DNA from: Bacillota bacterium | GTDB taxonomy: Bacteria > Bacillota > Clostridia > Lachnospirales > CAG-274 | Direction of reading: 5' to 3' | Assembly: GCA_017543265.1 (NCBI GenBank) | Contig: JAFYGI010000059.1 | Coordinates: 1 to 64,000, forward strand | DNA: 64,000 nucleotides | Shown: positions 35,499 through 43,724 of the stretch, in pieces | Layout: every line of letters starts with the position of its first letter | Position numbering within the stretch: position 1 is the first letter of the stretch | Program-made: the position numbers and the translations under genes | Notes under the pieces: generated by a model | Databases searched by the model: none | Told to the model about the DNA's origin: nothing | Seen by the model: only the letters and a program-made list of their open reading frames with translations

Positions 35499-35575
35499 AA
35501 CTGAAACTGTATGAAACCAACTGAAAATGCTGTTTTTTTTCTTGCTTTATGTCAATAGAAATCGCGGCTTTACTT

Positions 35576-35584
35576 TGGTATAAT
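35576..35584 (+). promoter_or_regulatory. Extended -10 promoter for scrA
   Basis: TGGTATAAT (35576-35584) is an extended -10 element; no good -35 is visible at 16-18 bases. It lies 49 bases before scrA. No second copy of the scrR operator was found by eye in 35499-35633. Confidence 0.6.
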
Positions 35585-35633
35585 AAAAAACATAGAATAA
35601 AGCATCGTTTGTAAAGAGAAAGGGAATGTATTT

Positions 35634-37541
35634 ATGGATTACAAAAAATGTGCATCGGAAATTTTGACGGGCATAGGCGGCAAGGATAATCTTGCAAGCG
35701 CCGCACATTGTGCGACCCGTTTAAGGCTTGTTATAGCCGACAACAGCAAGGTAAAAAAGACACTTATTGAGGGTGTTGACGGTGTAAAGGGTGTATTTGA
35801 GGCTGCAGGCCAGCTGCAGATCATCATCGGCACGGGTACCGTAAACAAGGTGTATGACGAGTTTATTGCGCTTGCGGGCGTAGAGGCCGCATCAAAAGAG
35901 GATGTCAAGGCCGCTGCGGCAGCTCAGGCTCCCCTGTATAAAAGGGCGATAAAAACATTTGGTGACGTTTTTGTACCTATCATACCCGCGATCGTTGCAA
36001 CAGGTCTTTTAAACGGTCTGCTCGGCGGTCTTTCAAAGGCATTTCCGGATATGGCGGGTTCATACCTGTTTACCCTTTTGGATATGTTTTCAAACACGGC
36101 GCTCGTTTTTCTGCCGATACTTATTGCGGTAAGTGCGGCAAAGATATTTGGCGGAAACATATATCTGGGCGGCGTTATCGGTATGATAATGATACATCCC
36201 AACCTTGTCAACGCCTGGTCGGTCGGCAGCGGAGCGGAAACAGAAACGCTGTGGTCGTGGTTTGGGCTTTGGAATATACAAAACACAGGCTATCAGGGTC
36301 ACGTTATCCCCGTGGTCATCGCGGTGCTGATAATGTGCACCATCGAGAAAAAGCTGCATAAGATAGTGCCCGAGACCTTTGATCTGTTTGTTACGCCGCT
36401 TTTGTCGGTGCTTATTACTGGCTTTTTGACACTTACACTTATAGGCCCCGTTTTTTCACAGCTTGAGTCATGGGTGCTTAGCTTTGCAAAGATGCTTATT
36501 GCAGTACCTTTCGGTATCGGTGCATTTATAATGGGCGGCGTTTACGCGCCTACGGTAGTTGCGGGTGTACACCATATGTACAATGCAATAGAGCTTGCTA
36601 TGCTTGCCGATAACGGTATGAACACCTGGATGCCTATTGCCACCGCCGCAAACGTTGCACAGGGCGCGGCAGCACTTGCCGTTGCTTTCAAAACAAGAAA
36701 CCACAAGATAAAAAATATGGCTCTTCCCGCATCGCTCTCGGCGTTTATGGGTATTACAGAGCCTGCAATATTCGGTGTCAACGTGCGCTACGGCAAGCCC
36801 CTTATCGCAGGTATGGCAGGCGGTGCCTGCGGTGCCGCTGTTGCATCGCTTATGCACGTTTACGCTACCTCAAACGGCGTAACGGGTATATTCGGTTTCC
36901 TTATCACAACGGAAAGCTTTGTGGGCTATCTGCTTACCTTTGCTGTGGCTGCGGCCGTTGCATTTGTGCTTTCATATATAATGTATAAGGATGCGGAGCC
37001 TGCTGCCGCTGTATCGGGCGGTTCGACTGCGGCTTCACCCGCACCCGAAGCACCTGTTGTGGCTGCGGCAGATGACAAGACATACGATGACAACTGTGTA
37101 TATTCTCCCTTAAAGGGCAAGGCTATCGCAATGACGGAAGTTCCCGACGATACTTTTGCTGCGGAGGTACTCGGCCTCGGTGCCGCTGTTGAACCCTCCG
37201 AGGGCAAGGTAGTCGCTCCCGCTGACGGCGAAGTAAGCACCCTTTTTGAAACAAAGCACGCTATCGGCCTTACGCTTGACAACGGTATGGAAATGCTTAT
37301 CCATATAGGCATAAATACGGTCGAGCTTGGCGGCGAGGGCTTTACCGCACATATTGAGGACGGTGCGCGATTTAAACGCGGCCAGACGCTTATAACCTTT
37401 GATACCGAGCTTATAAAAAGCAAGGGCTACAATACCACAACACCCGTTATAATCACAAATCCCGATGATTATGCCGAGGTCAAAAAGGCCGCGGACGGCA
37501 ATGTGGACTTTCTTGACAAGCTTATCGAGACCAAAAAATAA
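35634..37541 (+). CDS. scrA: PTS sucrose transporter, fused subunits IIBCA
   Basis: A 635-residue fused permease. IIB: residues 1-90, with the phosphorylated cysteine in AAHCATRLRL at Cys26. IIC: about 105-450, polytopic, with GVHHMYNAIELAMLADNG and ITEPAIFGVNVRYGKP, as in the glucose/sucrose superfamily. An Ala/Pro-rich linker (about 455-480) joins a IIA domain of the Crr type, phosphorylated in MLIHIGINTVELGG at His557. It imports sucrose as sucrose-6-phosphate. Sequence alone does not exclude trehalose or beta-glucosides, but the downstream GH32 hydrolase and fructokinase make sucrose most likely. Having its own IIA, it needs only HPr and enzyme I, both encoded nearby. Confidence 0.9.
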   Translation: MDYKKCASEILTGIGGKDNLASAAHCATRLRLVIADNSKVKKTLIEGVDGVKGVFEAAGQLQIIIGTGTVNKVYDEFIALAGVEAASKEDVKAAAAAQAPLYKRAIKTFGDVFVPIIPAIVATGLLNGLLGGLSKAFPDMAGSYLFTLLDMFSNTALVFLPILIAVSAAKIFGGNIYLGGVIGMIMIHPNLVNAWSVGSGAETETLWSWFGLWNIQNTGYQGHVIPVVIAVLIMCTIEKKLHKIVPETFDLFVTPLLSVLITGFLTLTLIGPVFSQLESWVLSFAKMLIAVPFGIGAFIMGGVYAPTVVAGVHHMYNAIELAMLADNGMNTWMPIATAANVAQGAAALAVAFKTRNHKIKNMALPASLSAFMGITEPAIFGVNVRYGKPLIAGMAGGACGAAVASLMHVYATSNGVTGIFGFLITTESFVGYLLTFAVAAAVAFVLSYIMYKDAEPAAAVSGGSTAASPAPEAPVVAAADDKTYDDNCVYSPLKGKAIAMTEVPDDTFAAEVLGLGAAVEPSEGKVVAPADGEVSTLFETKHAIGLTLDNGMEMLIHIGINTVELGGEGFTAHIEDGARFKRGQTLITFDTELIKSKGYNTTTPVIITNPDDYAEVKKAADGNVDFLDKLIETKK

Positions 37542-37558
37542 AAAGGAAGTGTGGCCTT

Positions 37559-38890
37559 ATGAAAAACGATTGGCGGCAAAAGCTGCATTTAGAGCCCTTT
37601 AAAGGCTGGCTTAACGATCCGAACGGGCTTAGCTTTTTTAACGGGATGTACCATGTGTATTTTCAATATTGCCCCGACAGCGCAGAGGGCAGGGGAAATA
37701 AATATTGGGGACATTTCCAAAGCCCCGACCTTTTAAAATGGGAATTTACGGGCGCAGTCCTTGTGCCCGACAAGGCCGAGGATAAAAGCGGTGTATATTC
37801 GGGCTGCGGCCTTGTAAAGGACGATGTGCTCTGCCTGTTTTACACGGGCAATGTAAAGCATCCCGGAAATTACGACTATATAACAGACGGCAGAGAGGCA
37901 AATCAGATACTTGTGACCACAAAGGACGGCCACAGTATGAGCGACAAGGTCGTATTGCTGCGAAATGAGGATTATCCCGAATGCTGCACATGTCACGTCC
38001 GCGACCCCAAGGTATGGGAGGAGGACGGAAAGCTTAAAATGGTACTGGGTGCAAGAAAAACCGACGACACGGGCTGTGCGCTTATTTATGCGGCAGATAA
38101 GCCCGAGGGGCCGTGGGTGTTTGAAAAAGAGATATACACCCCCGATTTCGGCTATATGTGGGAATGTCCCGATATTTTCACGGTAAACGGCAAAAAGTAT
38201 CTCGGTATTTCTCCGCAGGGGCTTGAACATACCGAATTTGAGCATCAGAACGTATATTCCTCGGGTTATTTTGACGAGGATATGAAGGTATTTACCGAAT
38301 GGGACTACGGCTTTGATTTTTATGCGCCGCAGACCTTTGAAACTCCCGACGGCCGCAGGCTTCTTATCGGTTGGATGGGCATAGTCGACATACCCTATAC
38401 CAACCCCACGGCCGAAAAGGGCTGGCAGCATTGTCTTACGATACCCCGCGAGCTTGCGCAAGACGAATACGGCAGGCTTGTACAAAGACCCTTTGCGGAA
38501 TTGAATTCCCTGCGCAGGGAAAAAATGGGCTTTTCAAGCGGAGATGTGCTTAAGACCGATCTGCCGTTTGAGCTTTCTGCCCTTGTCGAACACGATTTTG
38601 AGATAAGGTTCGGTTTTCTTGAAATGCGGTATAAAAACGGTATTTTTACACTTGAATTTACAAACGATAATGTCGGCTGCGGCAGGACAAAGCGCAGCGT
38701 AAAGCTTCCGCAGTGCATGGATATCCGCATAATTGCCGATACCTCGTCCATGGAGGTCTATCTTAACGGCGGTCAAAGGGTAATGAGTACGCGCTTTTAT
38801 CCCGCAAGTACCGATGTGGATGTCAGGGCAAGCGGTATAAGCGGTCTTATTTACACCCTTGGGGGTATGGAGGTGAAGGCGCGTGAATGA
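37559..38890 (+). CDS. scrB: Sucrose-6-phosphate hydrolase (GH32)
   Basis: A 443-residue GH32 enzyme without a signal peptide, so it works in the cytoplasm. Its catalytic set is complete: nucleophile Asp20 in GWLNDPNGLSF, transition-state Asp149 in CHVRDPKVW, and acid/base Glu202 in WECPDIF. A C-terminal beta-sandwich (about 310-443) follows. It splits sucrose-6-phosphate from ScrA into glucose-6-phosphate and fructose. The gene starts 17 bases after scrA and overlaps scrK by eight bases. Confidence 0.93.
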   Translation: MKNDWRQKLHLEPFKGWLNDPNGLSFFNGMYHVYFQYCPDSAEGRGNKYWGHFQSPDLLKWEFTGAVLVPDKAEDKSGVYSGCGLVKDDVLCLFYTGNVKHPGNYDYITDGREANQILVTTKDGHSMSDKVVLLRNEDYPECCTCHVRDPKVWEEDGKLKMVLGARKTDDTGCALIYAADKPEGPWVFEKEIYTPDFGYMWECPDIFTVNGKKYLGISPQGLEHTEFEHQNVYSSGYFDEDMKVFTEWDYGFDFYAPQTFETPDGRRLLIGWMGIVDIPYTNPTAEKGWQHCLTIPRELAQDEYGRLVQRPFAELNSLRREKMGFSSGDVLKTDLPFELSALVEHDFEIRFGFLEMRYKNGIFTLEFTNDNVGCGRTKRSVKLPQCMDIRIIADTSSMEVYLNGGQRVMSTRFYPASTDVDVRASGISGLIYTLGGMEVKARE

Positions 38891-39845
38891 TATGCTTATA
38901 GCCATAGGAGAGGCGCTGATAGATTTTATACCCGACAAAAGAGGCTGTGAGTTTGACGAGGTCGAGGCCTTTTCGCCTAAGCTGGGCGGGGCTCCGGCAA
39001 ATGTATGCGGCGCTTATGCAAGGCTTGGCGGCAGGGCAAGGCTTTTGACCCAGCTTGGTGACGACCCTTTCGGACACAAAATTTTAAAGGAGCTGGGACA
39101 ATACGGCATTGACACAAGCTGTATCACGCTTACAGACAAGGCGAATACCGCACTTGCTTTTGTAAGTCTCGGCGCAAGGGGTGCAAGGACATTTTCCTTT
39201 TACCGCAAGCCCTCGGCGGATATGCTGTATTCTCCCGAAAATATAGCGCTGCAGTATTTTGATGATGTATTTGCCCTGCATTTTTGCAGCGTTTCGCTTG
39301 GGGATTTTCCCATGAAGCAGGCGCATAAGGCCGCTATAGCACAGGCCAGGGAAAAGGGCGGCATGATAAGCTTTGACCCTAATTTGCGCTTTCAGCTTTG
39401 GGACGACAGAGAATCGCTTAAAAAAACGGTGAACGAGTTTATCCAGCTTGCGGACATCCTGAAAGTCTCCGATGAGGAGCTGGAATTTCTGACGGGCGAG
39501 AGGGATATAGATACTGCGCTGCCAAAGCTTTTTTGCGGCAATGTAAAGCTTGTTATCTACACCTGCGGCGGCAGGGGCGCTTATGCTTTTACAAAAACGG
39601 CATCGTCCTATAAAACCGCGCGTGACGTTGAGGTAATAGATACGACCGGTGCGGGCGACGGCTTTATCGGCTCGTTTTTATGGAAGCTGAACGATATGAA
39701 AATTACGGCAGACACCCTTGAAATGCTTGATGAGGAGCGGCTTGGCAGCTGTCTTGATTTTTCAAATGAATTTTGCACCCGCAGCGTTATGCGGCACGGG
39801 GCAATAGCATCATATCCCGATATGAAGGATTATTCGTTTTTATAA
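38883..39845 (+). CDS. scrK: Fructokinase (PfkB family)
   Basis: A 320-residue PfkB/ribokinase-family kinase. Opening LIAIGEALIDFIPDKRG, substrate-side SPKLGGAPANVCGAYARLGG and the catalytic loop VIDTTGAGDGFIGSFLW (Asp near 259) are present. It phosphorylates the fructose released by ScrB. The GTG at 38883 is taken as the start since GGAGGTGAAGG lies at correct distance; ATG at 38892 would lose three residues. It overlaps scrB by eight bases. Confidence 0.91.
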   Translation: MNDMLIAIGEALIDFIPDKRGCEFDEVEAFSPKLGGAPANVCGAYARLGGRARLLTQLGDDPFGHKILKELGQYGIDTSCITLTDKANTALAFVSLGARGARTFSFYRKPSADMLYSPENIALQYFDDVFALHFCSVSLGDFPMKQAHKAAIAQAREKGGMISFDPNLRFQLWDDRESLKKTVNEFIQLADILKVSDEELEFLTGERDIDTALPKLFCGNVKLVIYTCGGRGAYAFTKTASSYKTARDVEVIDTTGAGDGFIGSFLWKLNDMKITADTLEMLDEERLGSCLDFSNEFCTRSVMRHGAIASYPDMKDYSFL

Positions 39846-39892
39846 AGAATTATTAATTATAAAAAATTTTTTAAAGAAAGGAAGGAATTTTT

Positions 39893-40150
39893 ATGAAAAC
39901 ATTTTCTTACACAATTAAGGACGCAGTAGGTATACACGCAAGACCCGCAGGTCTTCTGGCTAAGCTTGCAAAGACATTTTCAAGCACGGTGACCCTTGAA
40001 AAGGACGGCAAAAGCGTAAATGTAACAAAGCTTATGATGCTTATGGGCATGGGCATCAAATGCGGCGACACCGTTAATTTTACGGTAGAAGGCGAGGACG
40101 AGGAAGCAGCTGCAAAGGCTGTTGAGGATTTCATGGCAGCCAATCTTTAA
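39893..40150 (+). CDS. ptsH: Phosphocarrier protein HPr
   Basis: An 85-residue HPr. The active-site histidine is His15 in VGIHARPAG, matching the canonical number. HPr passes phosphate from enzyme I to IIA domains such as that of ScrA. The residue at position 46, where Gram-positive HPr normally has the serine phosphorylated by HPr kinase (KSIM), is here Lys (Thr45-Lys46 in VNVTKLMMLMG). So classical CcpA/HPr-Ser46-P catabolite control may not act through this copy. Strong AAAGGAAGGAATTTTT precedes the ATG; ptsI follows 32 bases later. Confidence 0.94.
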   Translation: MKTFSYTIKDAVGIHARPAGLLAKLAKTFSSTVTLEKDGKSVNVTKLMMLMGMGIKCGDTVNFTVEGEDEEAAAKAVEDFMAANL

Positions 40151-40182
40151 AAATATGACCTTTGAGGGAAGGTGATCTCTTT

Positions 40183-41817
40183 ATGATTAAATTTAAGGGT
40201 AAAGGCGTATACGGCGCGATAGCTATAGGTGATGTTTCTGTTTTCAAACGGCAGGACGCACAGGTGCGCCGCACGCACGTTGAGGATATACAGGCGGAGT
40301 TTAAACGCTTTGAGGCCGCAAAGGAGGTCGCAACGCAGCAGCTTTCGCAGATATATGAAAAGGCGCTGAAGGAAGTGGGCGAGACCCATGCGCAGATATT
40401 TGAAGTGCATATGATGATGCTGGAGGATGACGACTATAATGAATCCATAGCCAACCTCATAGAAACACAGTCGGTTAATGCGGAATATGCGGTGGCATCT
40501 ACGGCCGACAACTTTGCCGCCATGTTTGCTGCAATGGACGATACCTATATGCAGGCGCGCGCAGCGGATGTAAAGGATATTTCAAACCGCCTTATTGCCT
40601 GCCTTACCAATGCGGGCTCCGCAAGCAATGACTCGTCGGATAAAATGATAGTCTGCGCCGACGACCTTGCACCGAGCGAGACCGTATCGCTTGACAAGGA
40701 ACGTGTGCTTGCCTTTGTTACGGCATTCGGCTCGTCCAATTCACATACGGCGATACTGGCCAGAAATATGAATATCCCCGCAGTTATCAGCGTTGGCGAG
40801 GAATTTTTAAAGTCCGTAAAAGACGGTGACAGGATAATTGTTGACGGACATACGGGCGATATAATCGTTTCGCCCGATGCGGATACCGAGGCGAAGTATG
40901 CCAAAAAGCAGGCCGAGGATAAGCGCAAAAAGGAGCTTTTGCAGGAGCTTAAAGGCAAGGACAATGTTACGCTGGACGGCGCAAGGGTAAATATTTACGC
41001 CAATATCGGCGGTGTTGACGGCATAGGTGCCGTGCTTGCCAATGATGCGGGCGGCATAGGCCTTTTCAGAAGTGAGTTCCTCTACCTTGAAAGTGAAGAT
41101 TATCCCACCGAAGAACAGCAGTTTTTGGCGTACCGCAAGGTGCTTGAAAGCATGGCGGGCAAGACAGTTATAATCAGAACGCTCGATATAGGCGCGGACA
41201 AGCAGATAGACTATTTTAAGCTTGATAAAGAAGAAAACCCCGCACTCGGCTTCCGTGCAATAAGGATATGCCTTACCCGTCCCGAAATATTCAGGACACA
41301 GCTTCGTGCGCTTTACAGGGCATCGGCCTACGGAAAGCTGGGCATAATGTTCCCCATGATAACAAGTGTTTCGGAGGTAGAACAGATACTTGCCATATGC
41401 GAGGGCATAAAGGCTGAGCTTAAGGGCGAGGGCATACCCTACGACGAAAAAACGGAGGTCGGCATAATGATAGAGACCCCCGCGGCAGCGGTAATAAGTG
41501 ACAAGCTTGCGCCGCTTGTGGACTTTTTCAGCGTGGGTACAAACGACCTTACGCAGTATACGCTTGCCTGCGACAGACAAAACGCCAAGCTGGAGCCTTT
41601 CTGCGATACACATCATGAGGCCGTGCTCAGGCTTATAGAAATGTCGGCGCAGAATGCGCACAAGCACGGTGCATGGATAGGTATATGCGGTGAGCTTGCC
41701 GCAGACCTTACCCTTACGGAGACCTTCCTGCGTATGGGCATAGACGAGCTTTCGGTCTCGGCACCGTTTGTTCTTCCGCTCAGGGATACAGTAAGAAAAC
41801 TCGATCTCAAGGCGTGA
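40183..41817 (+). CDS. ptsI: PTS enzyme I (phosphoenolpyruvate-protein phosphotransferase)
   Basis: A 544-residue enzyme that takes phosphate from phosphoenolpyruvate and gives it to HPr. His188 in SSNSHTAILARN is the phosphorylated residue (E. coli His189). The PEP-binding C-terminal half contains GIGLFRSEFLYLESEDYPTEE, TLDIGADKQ, GIMIETPAA, FSVGTNDLTQYTLACDR and the catalytic Cys in WIGICGELAAD. The start at 40183 follows GGAAGGTGATC; an earlier in-frame ATG at 40162 would use a weaker site. With ptsH it forms the general PTS pair, encoded directly after the sucrose genes. Confidence 0.96.
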   Translation: MIKFKGKGVYGAIAIGDVSVFKRQDAQVRRTHVEDIQAEFKRFEAAKEVATQQLSQIYEKALKEVGETHAQIFEVHMMMLEDDDYNESIANLIETQSVNAEYAVASTADNFAAMFAAMDDTYMQARAADVKDISNRLIACLTNAGSASNDSSDKMIVCADDLAPSETVSLDKERVLAFVTAFGSSNSHTAILARNMNIPAVISVGEEFLKSVKDGDRIIVDGHTGDIIVSPDADTEAKYAKKQAEDKRKKELLQELKGKDNVTLDGARVNIYANIGGVDGIGAVLANDAGGIGLFRSEFLYLESEDYPTEEQQFLAYRKVLESMAGKTVIIRTLDIGADKQIDYFKLDKEENPALGFRAIRICLTRPEIFRTQLRALYRASAYGKLGIMFPMITSVSEVEQILAICEGIKAELKGEGIPYDEKTEVGIMIETPAAAVISDKLAPLVDFFSVGTNDLTQYTLACDRQNAKLEPFCDTHHEAVLRLIEMSAQNAHKHGAWIGICGELAADLTLTETFLRMGIDELSVSAPFVLPLRDTVRKLDLKA

Positions 41818-41845
41818 TACACGTTTTGAGACTCCCCCTTTGACC

Positions 41846-41873
41846 CGGCATATTACCATGCCGGGTTTTTTAT
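41846..41873 (+). terminator. Intrinsic terminator after ptsI
   Basis: CCCGGCAT (41846-41853), loop ATTACC, ATGCCGGG (41860-41867) and a run of six T. Confidence 0.93.
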
Positions 41874-41883
41874 TATAAAAAAA

Positions 41884-41913
41884 TTGACAAAATAATGCTT
41901 TTTGCGGTATAAT
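41884..41913 (+). promoter_or_regulatory. Promoter for the PurF-like gene
   Basis: TTGACA (41884-41889), 18-base spacer, TATAAT (41908-41913). The leader of about 105 bases contains an imperfect GCCGC...GGCGG hairpin (about 41970-41988) and a T-rich stretch, without a riboswitch core I can name. Confidence 0.8.
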
Positions 41914-42026
41914 TATTAAGGGCAGATCCGAAAACGTTTTTTGGAGGCCCACGCAAGAAATATGTATCGCCGCGATCGGGTCGGCGGTGCGTAACTTTAT
42001 TTTTTTGTTTGATCGGAGGTACGCAA

Positions 42027-43478
42027 ATGGGCGGTTTCTTTGGCGCTGTAAGTAAAAAAAGCTGTAATTTTGAATTATTTTTCGGTACGGATTATCATTC
42101 GCACCTGGGTACAAGAAGGGCGGGTCTTGTCTTTTTTGACGGCAAGGATTTCGACAGGGCTATCCACAATATAGAAAATTCACCGTTTCGCACAAAGTTT
42201 GATAAGGACGTGCAGAGCATGGACGGTTATATGGGCATCGGCTGTATATCGGATTATGAGCCGCAGCCCCTTATCATTCGCTCGCATCACGGTACATACG
42301 CGCTTACCACGGTAAGCAAGATAAACAACAAGGACGAGATAATGGACAAGCTGTTTGAAAACGGCAACTCGCATTTCCTTGAAATGAGCGGCGGCGACAT
42401 AAACTCCACGGAGCTGGTGGCCGCAATAATCAACCAAAAGCAAAACCTTATAGACGGTATACGCTACGCGCTGGAGATGGTGGACGGCTCGCTGTCGATA
42501 CTGCTTATGACACCCAAGGGCATTTACGCGGCAAGGGATAAATACGGCAGGACACCCGTCGTGATAGGCCGCAGGATAACGCAGGACGAGGACAACCCCG
42601 TACATGAGGATTACGAGGAGTTTTGTATCTCGTTTGAGGATTTTGCCTTCCACAAGCTGGGCTATGACAATTATAAGTCACTTGGCCCGGGTGAGATAGA
42701 TATCGTTACGCAGGAGGGTGTAAAGACACTTGTGGCACCAGGCGACAAGATGAAGATATGTACCTTCCTATGGGTGTACTACGGCTATCCGTCAAGCAGC
42801 TACGAGGGCGTCAATGTAGAGCATATGCGCTATAAATGCGGTGCCTGTCTTGCAAGACGCGATAATGTAAAGCCCGATGTTGTTGCGGGCATACCGGACT
42901 CAGGTACGGCGCACGCCGTGGGCTATTCAAACGAATCGGGCATACCGTTTTCAAGGCCGTTTATTAAGTATACACCTACCTGGTCACGCTCGTTTATGCC
43001 CACGATACAAAGCAAGCGCAATATGATAGCAAAAATGAAGCTTATTGCCGTTGACGAGCTTATCAAGGGGAAAAGCCTTCTGCTTATAGACGACTCCATA
43101 GTAAGGGGTACACAGCTGCGTGAAACAACGGAGTTTCTGTATGCCAGCGGTGCAAAAGAGGTACATATCAGGCCTGCCTGCCCGCCGCTTATCTATGGCT
43201 GTAAGTTCCTTAATTTCTCGCGTTCCTCATCCGAAATGGATCTTATAACAAGGCGCGTTATTGCCAAGCTGGAGGGGACTACCGAGGTAACGGACGAGGT
43301 ACTGCAGCAGTATACCGACCCCGACTCCGAAAAGTATGCAAACATGATAGAGGTCATCCGCAAGGAACTGCACTTTACCTCATTACAGTATAACCGTCTT
43401 GACGATATGCTGGAATCCGTGGGTATCCCCGTGGAGAACCTGTGTACATACTGCTGGGACGGCAAGGATATAGAGTGA
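42027..43478 (+). CDS. Amidophosphoribosyltransferase-like protein (PurF family paralogue)
   Basis: A 483-residue PurF-family protein. The N-terminal glutaminase-like domain starts MGGFFGAVSKKSC; true PurF starts with Met-Cys-Gly and uses that cysteine as nucleophile, but here position 2 is glycine, so glutamine hydrolysis by the normal route is not expected. DYHSHLGTRRAGLVFFDG, SMDGYMGIGCISDYEPQP and AARDKYGRTPVVIG keep the fold. The C-terminal PRTase domain retains LLLIDDSIVRGTQLRETTEF, the PRPP-binding loop, and a cysteine-rich ending. It may use ammonia or be regulatory. The start at 42027 follows ATCGGAGGTACGCA. It has its own promoter, and no other purine gene is near. Confidence 0.87.
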   Translation: MGGFFGAVSKKSCNFELFFGTDYHSHLGTRRAGLVFFDGKDFDRAIHNIENSPFRTKFDKDVQSMDGYMGIGCISDYEPQPLIIRSHHGTYALTTVSKINNKDEIMDKLFENGNSHFLEMSGGDINSTELVAAIINQKQNLIDGIRYALEMVDGSLSILLMTPKGIYAARDKYGRTPVVIGRRITQDEDNPVHEDYEEFCISFEDFAFHKLGYDNYKSLGPGEIDIVTQEGVKTLVAPGDKMKICTFLWVYYGYPSSSYEGVNVEHMRYKCGACLARRDNVKPDVVAGIPDSGTAHAVGYSNESGIPFSRPFIKYTPTWSRSFMPTIQSKRNMIAKMKLIAVDELIKGKSLLLIDDSIVRGTQLRETTEFLYASGAKEVHIRPACPPLIYGCKFLNFSRSSSEMDLITRRVIAKLEGTTEVTDEVLQQYTDPDSEKYANMIEVIRKELHFTSLQYNRLDDMLESVGIPVENLCTYCWDGKDIE

Positions 43479-43487
43479 AATGATGAC

Positions 43488-43517
43488 GGGACAGGGGTCT
43501 GACCTCTGTCCTGTTTA
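43488..43517 (+). terminator. Hairpin after the PurF-like gene, weak terminator
   Basis: GGACAGGGGT (43489-43498) pairs with ACCTCTGTCC (43502-43511), followed by TGTTTA rather than a long T-run. It may end the upstream transcript. Confidence 0.5.
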
Positions 43518-43569
43518 TGTGATATTTTTCGGGGCTTTTTTGCTTGCCCCGGAGAGACGAAAACCGGTA

Positions 43570-43598
43570 TTGACATTTTGCCGATACGGTGTTACAAT
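43570..43598 (+). promoter_or_regulatory. Promoter for the fluoride-type riboswitch
   Basis: TTGACA (43570-43575), 17-base spacer, TACAAT (43593-43598), placing the transcript start about 15 bases before the aptamer. Confidence 0.8.
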
Positions 43599-43614
43599 AA
43601 TATCGGAAAATTTC

Positions 43615-43708
43615 ATATGGGAATGATGTTCTCCCACGGGAAACCGAAACCGCTTTTATAGCTGATGACTTCTGCGTTTTTTTACGCAATAGTTGTCGGC
43701 TTTTTTAT
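43615..43708 (+). promoter_or_regulatory. Fluoride (crcB-type) riboswitch with overlapping terminator
   Basis: The order of elements matches the crcB motif: GGGAATGATGTTCTCCC (43619-43635; consensus GGnGATGnnGTTCnCC), AACCGC (43648-43653) and GCTGATGACT (43661-43670; consensus GCTGATGnCTCCT). The last element also forms the left arm of a terminator: GCTGATGACT pairs with AGTTGTCGGC (43691-43700) and GCGT with ACGC, followed by TTTTTT. Fluoride binding should hold the aptamer, prevent the terminator and switch on the antiporter gene. The match is to remembered consensus, not a computed alignment. Confidence 0.8.
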
Positions 43709-43724
43709 TTTTGGAGGTATTACT

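Noticed and set aside
40807-42114. 435-codon open frame on the minus strand
   Set aside because: It runs antisense through ptsI and across the ptsI terminator and the next promoter; composition is Cys/Tyr/Arg-rich without motifs, typical of a shadow frame.
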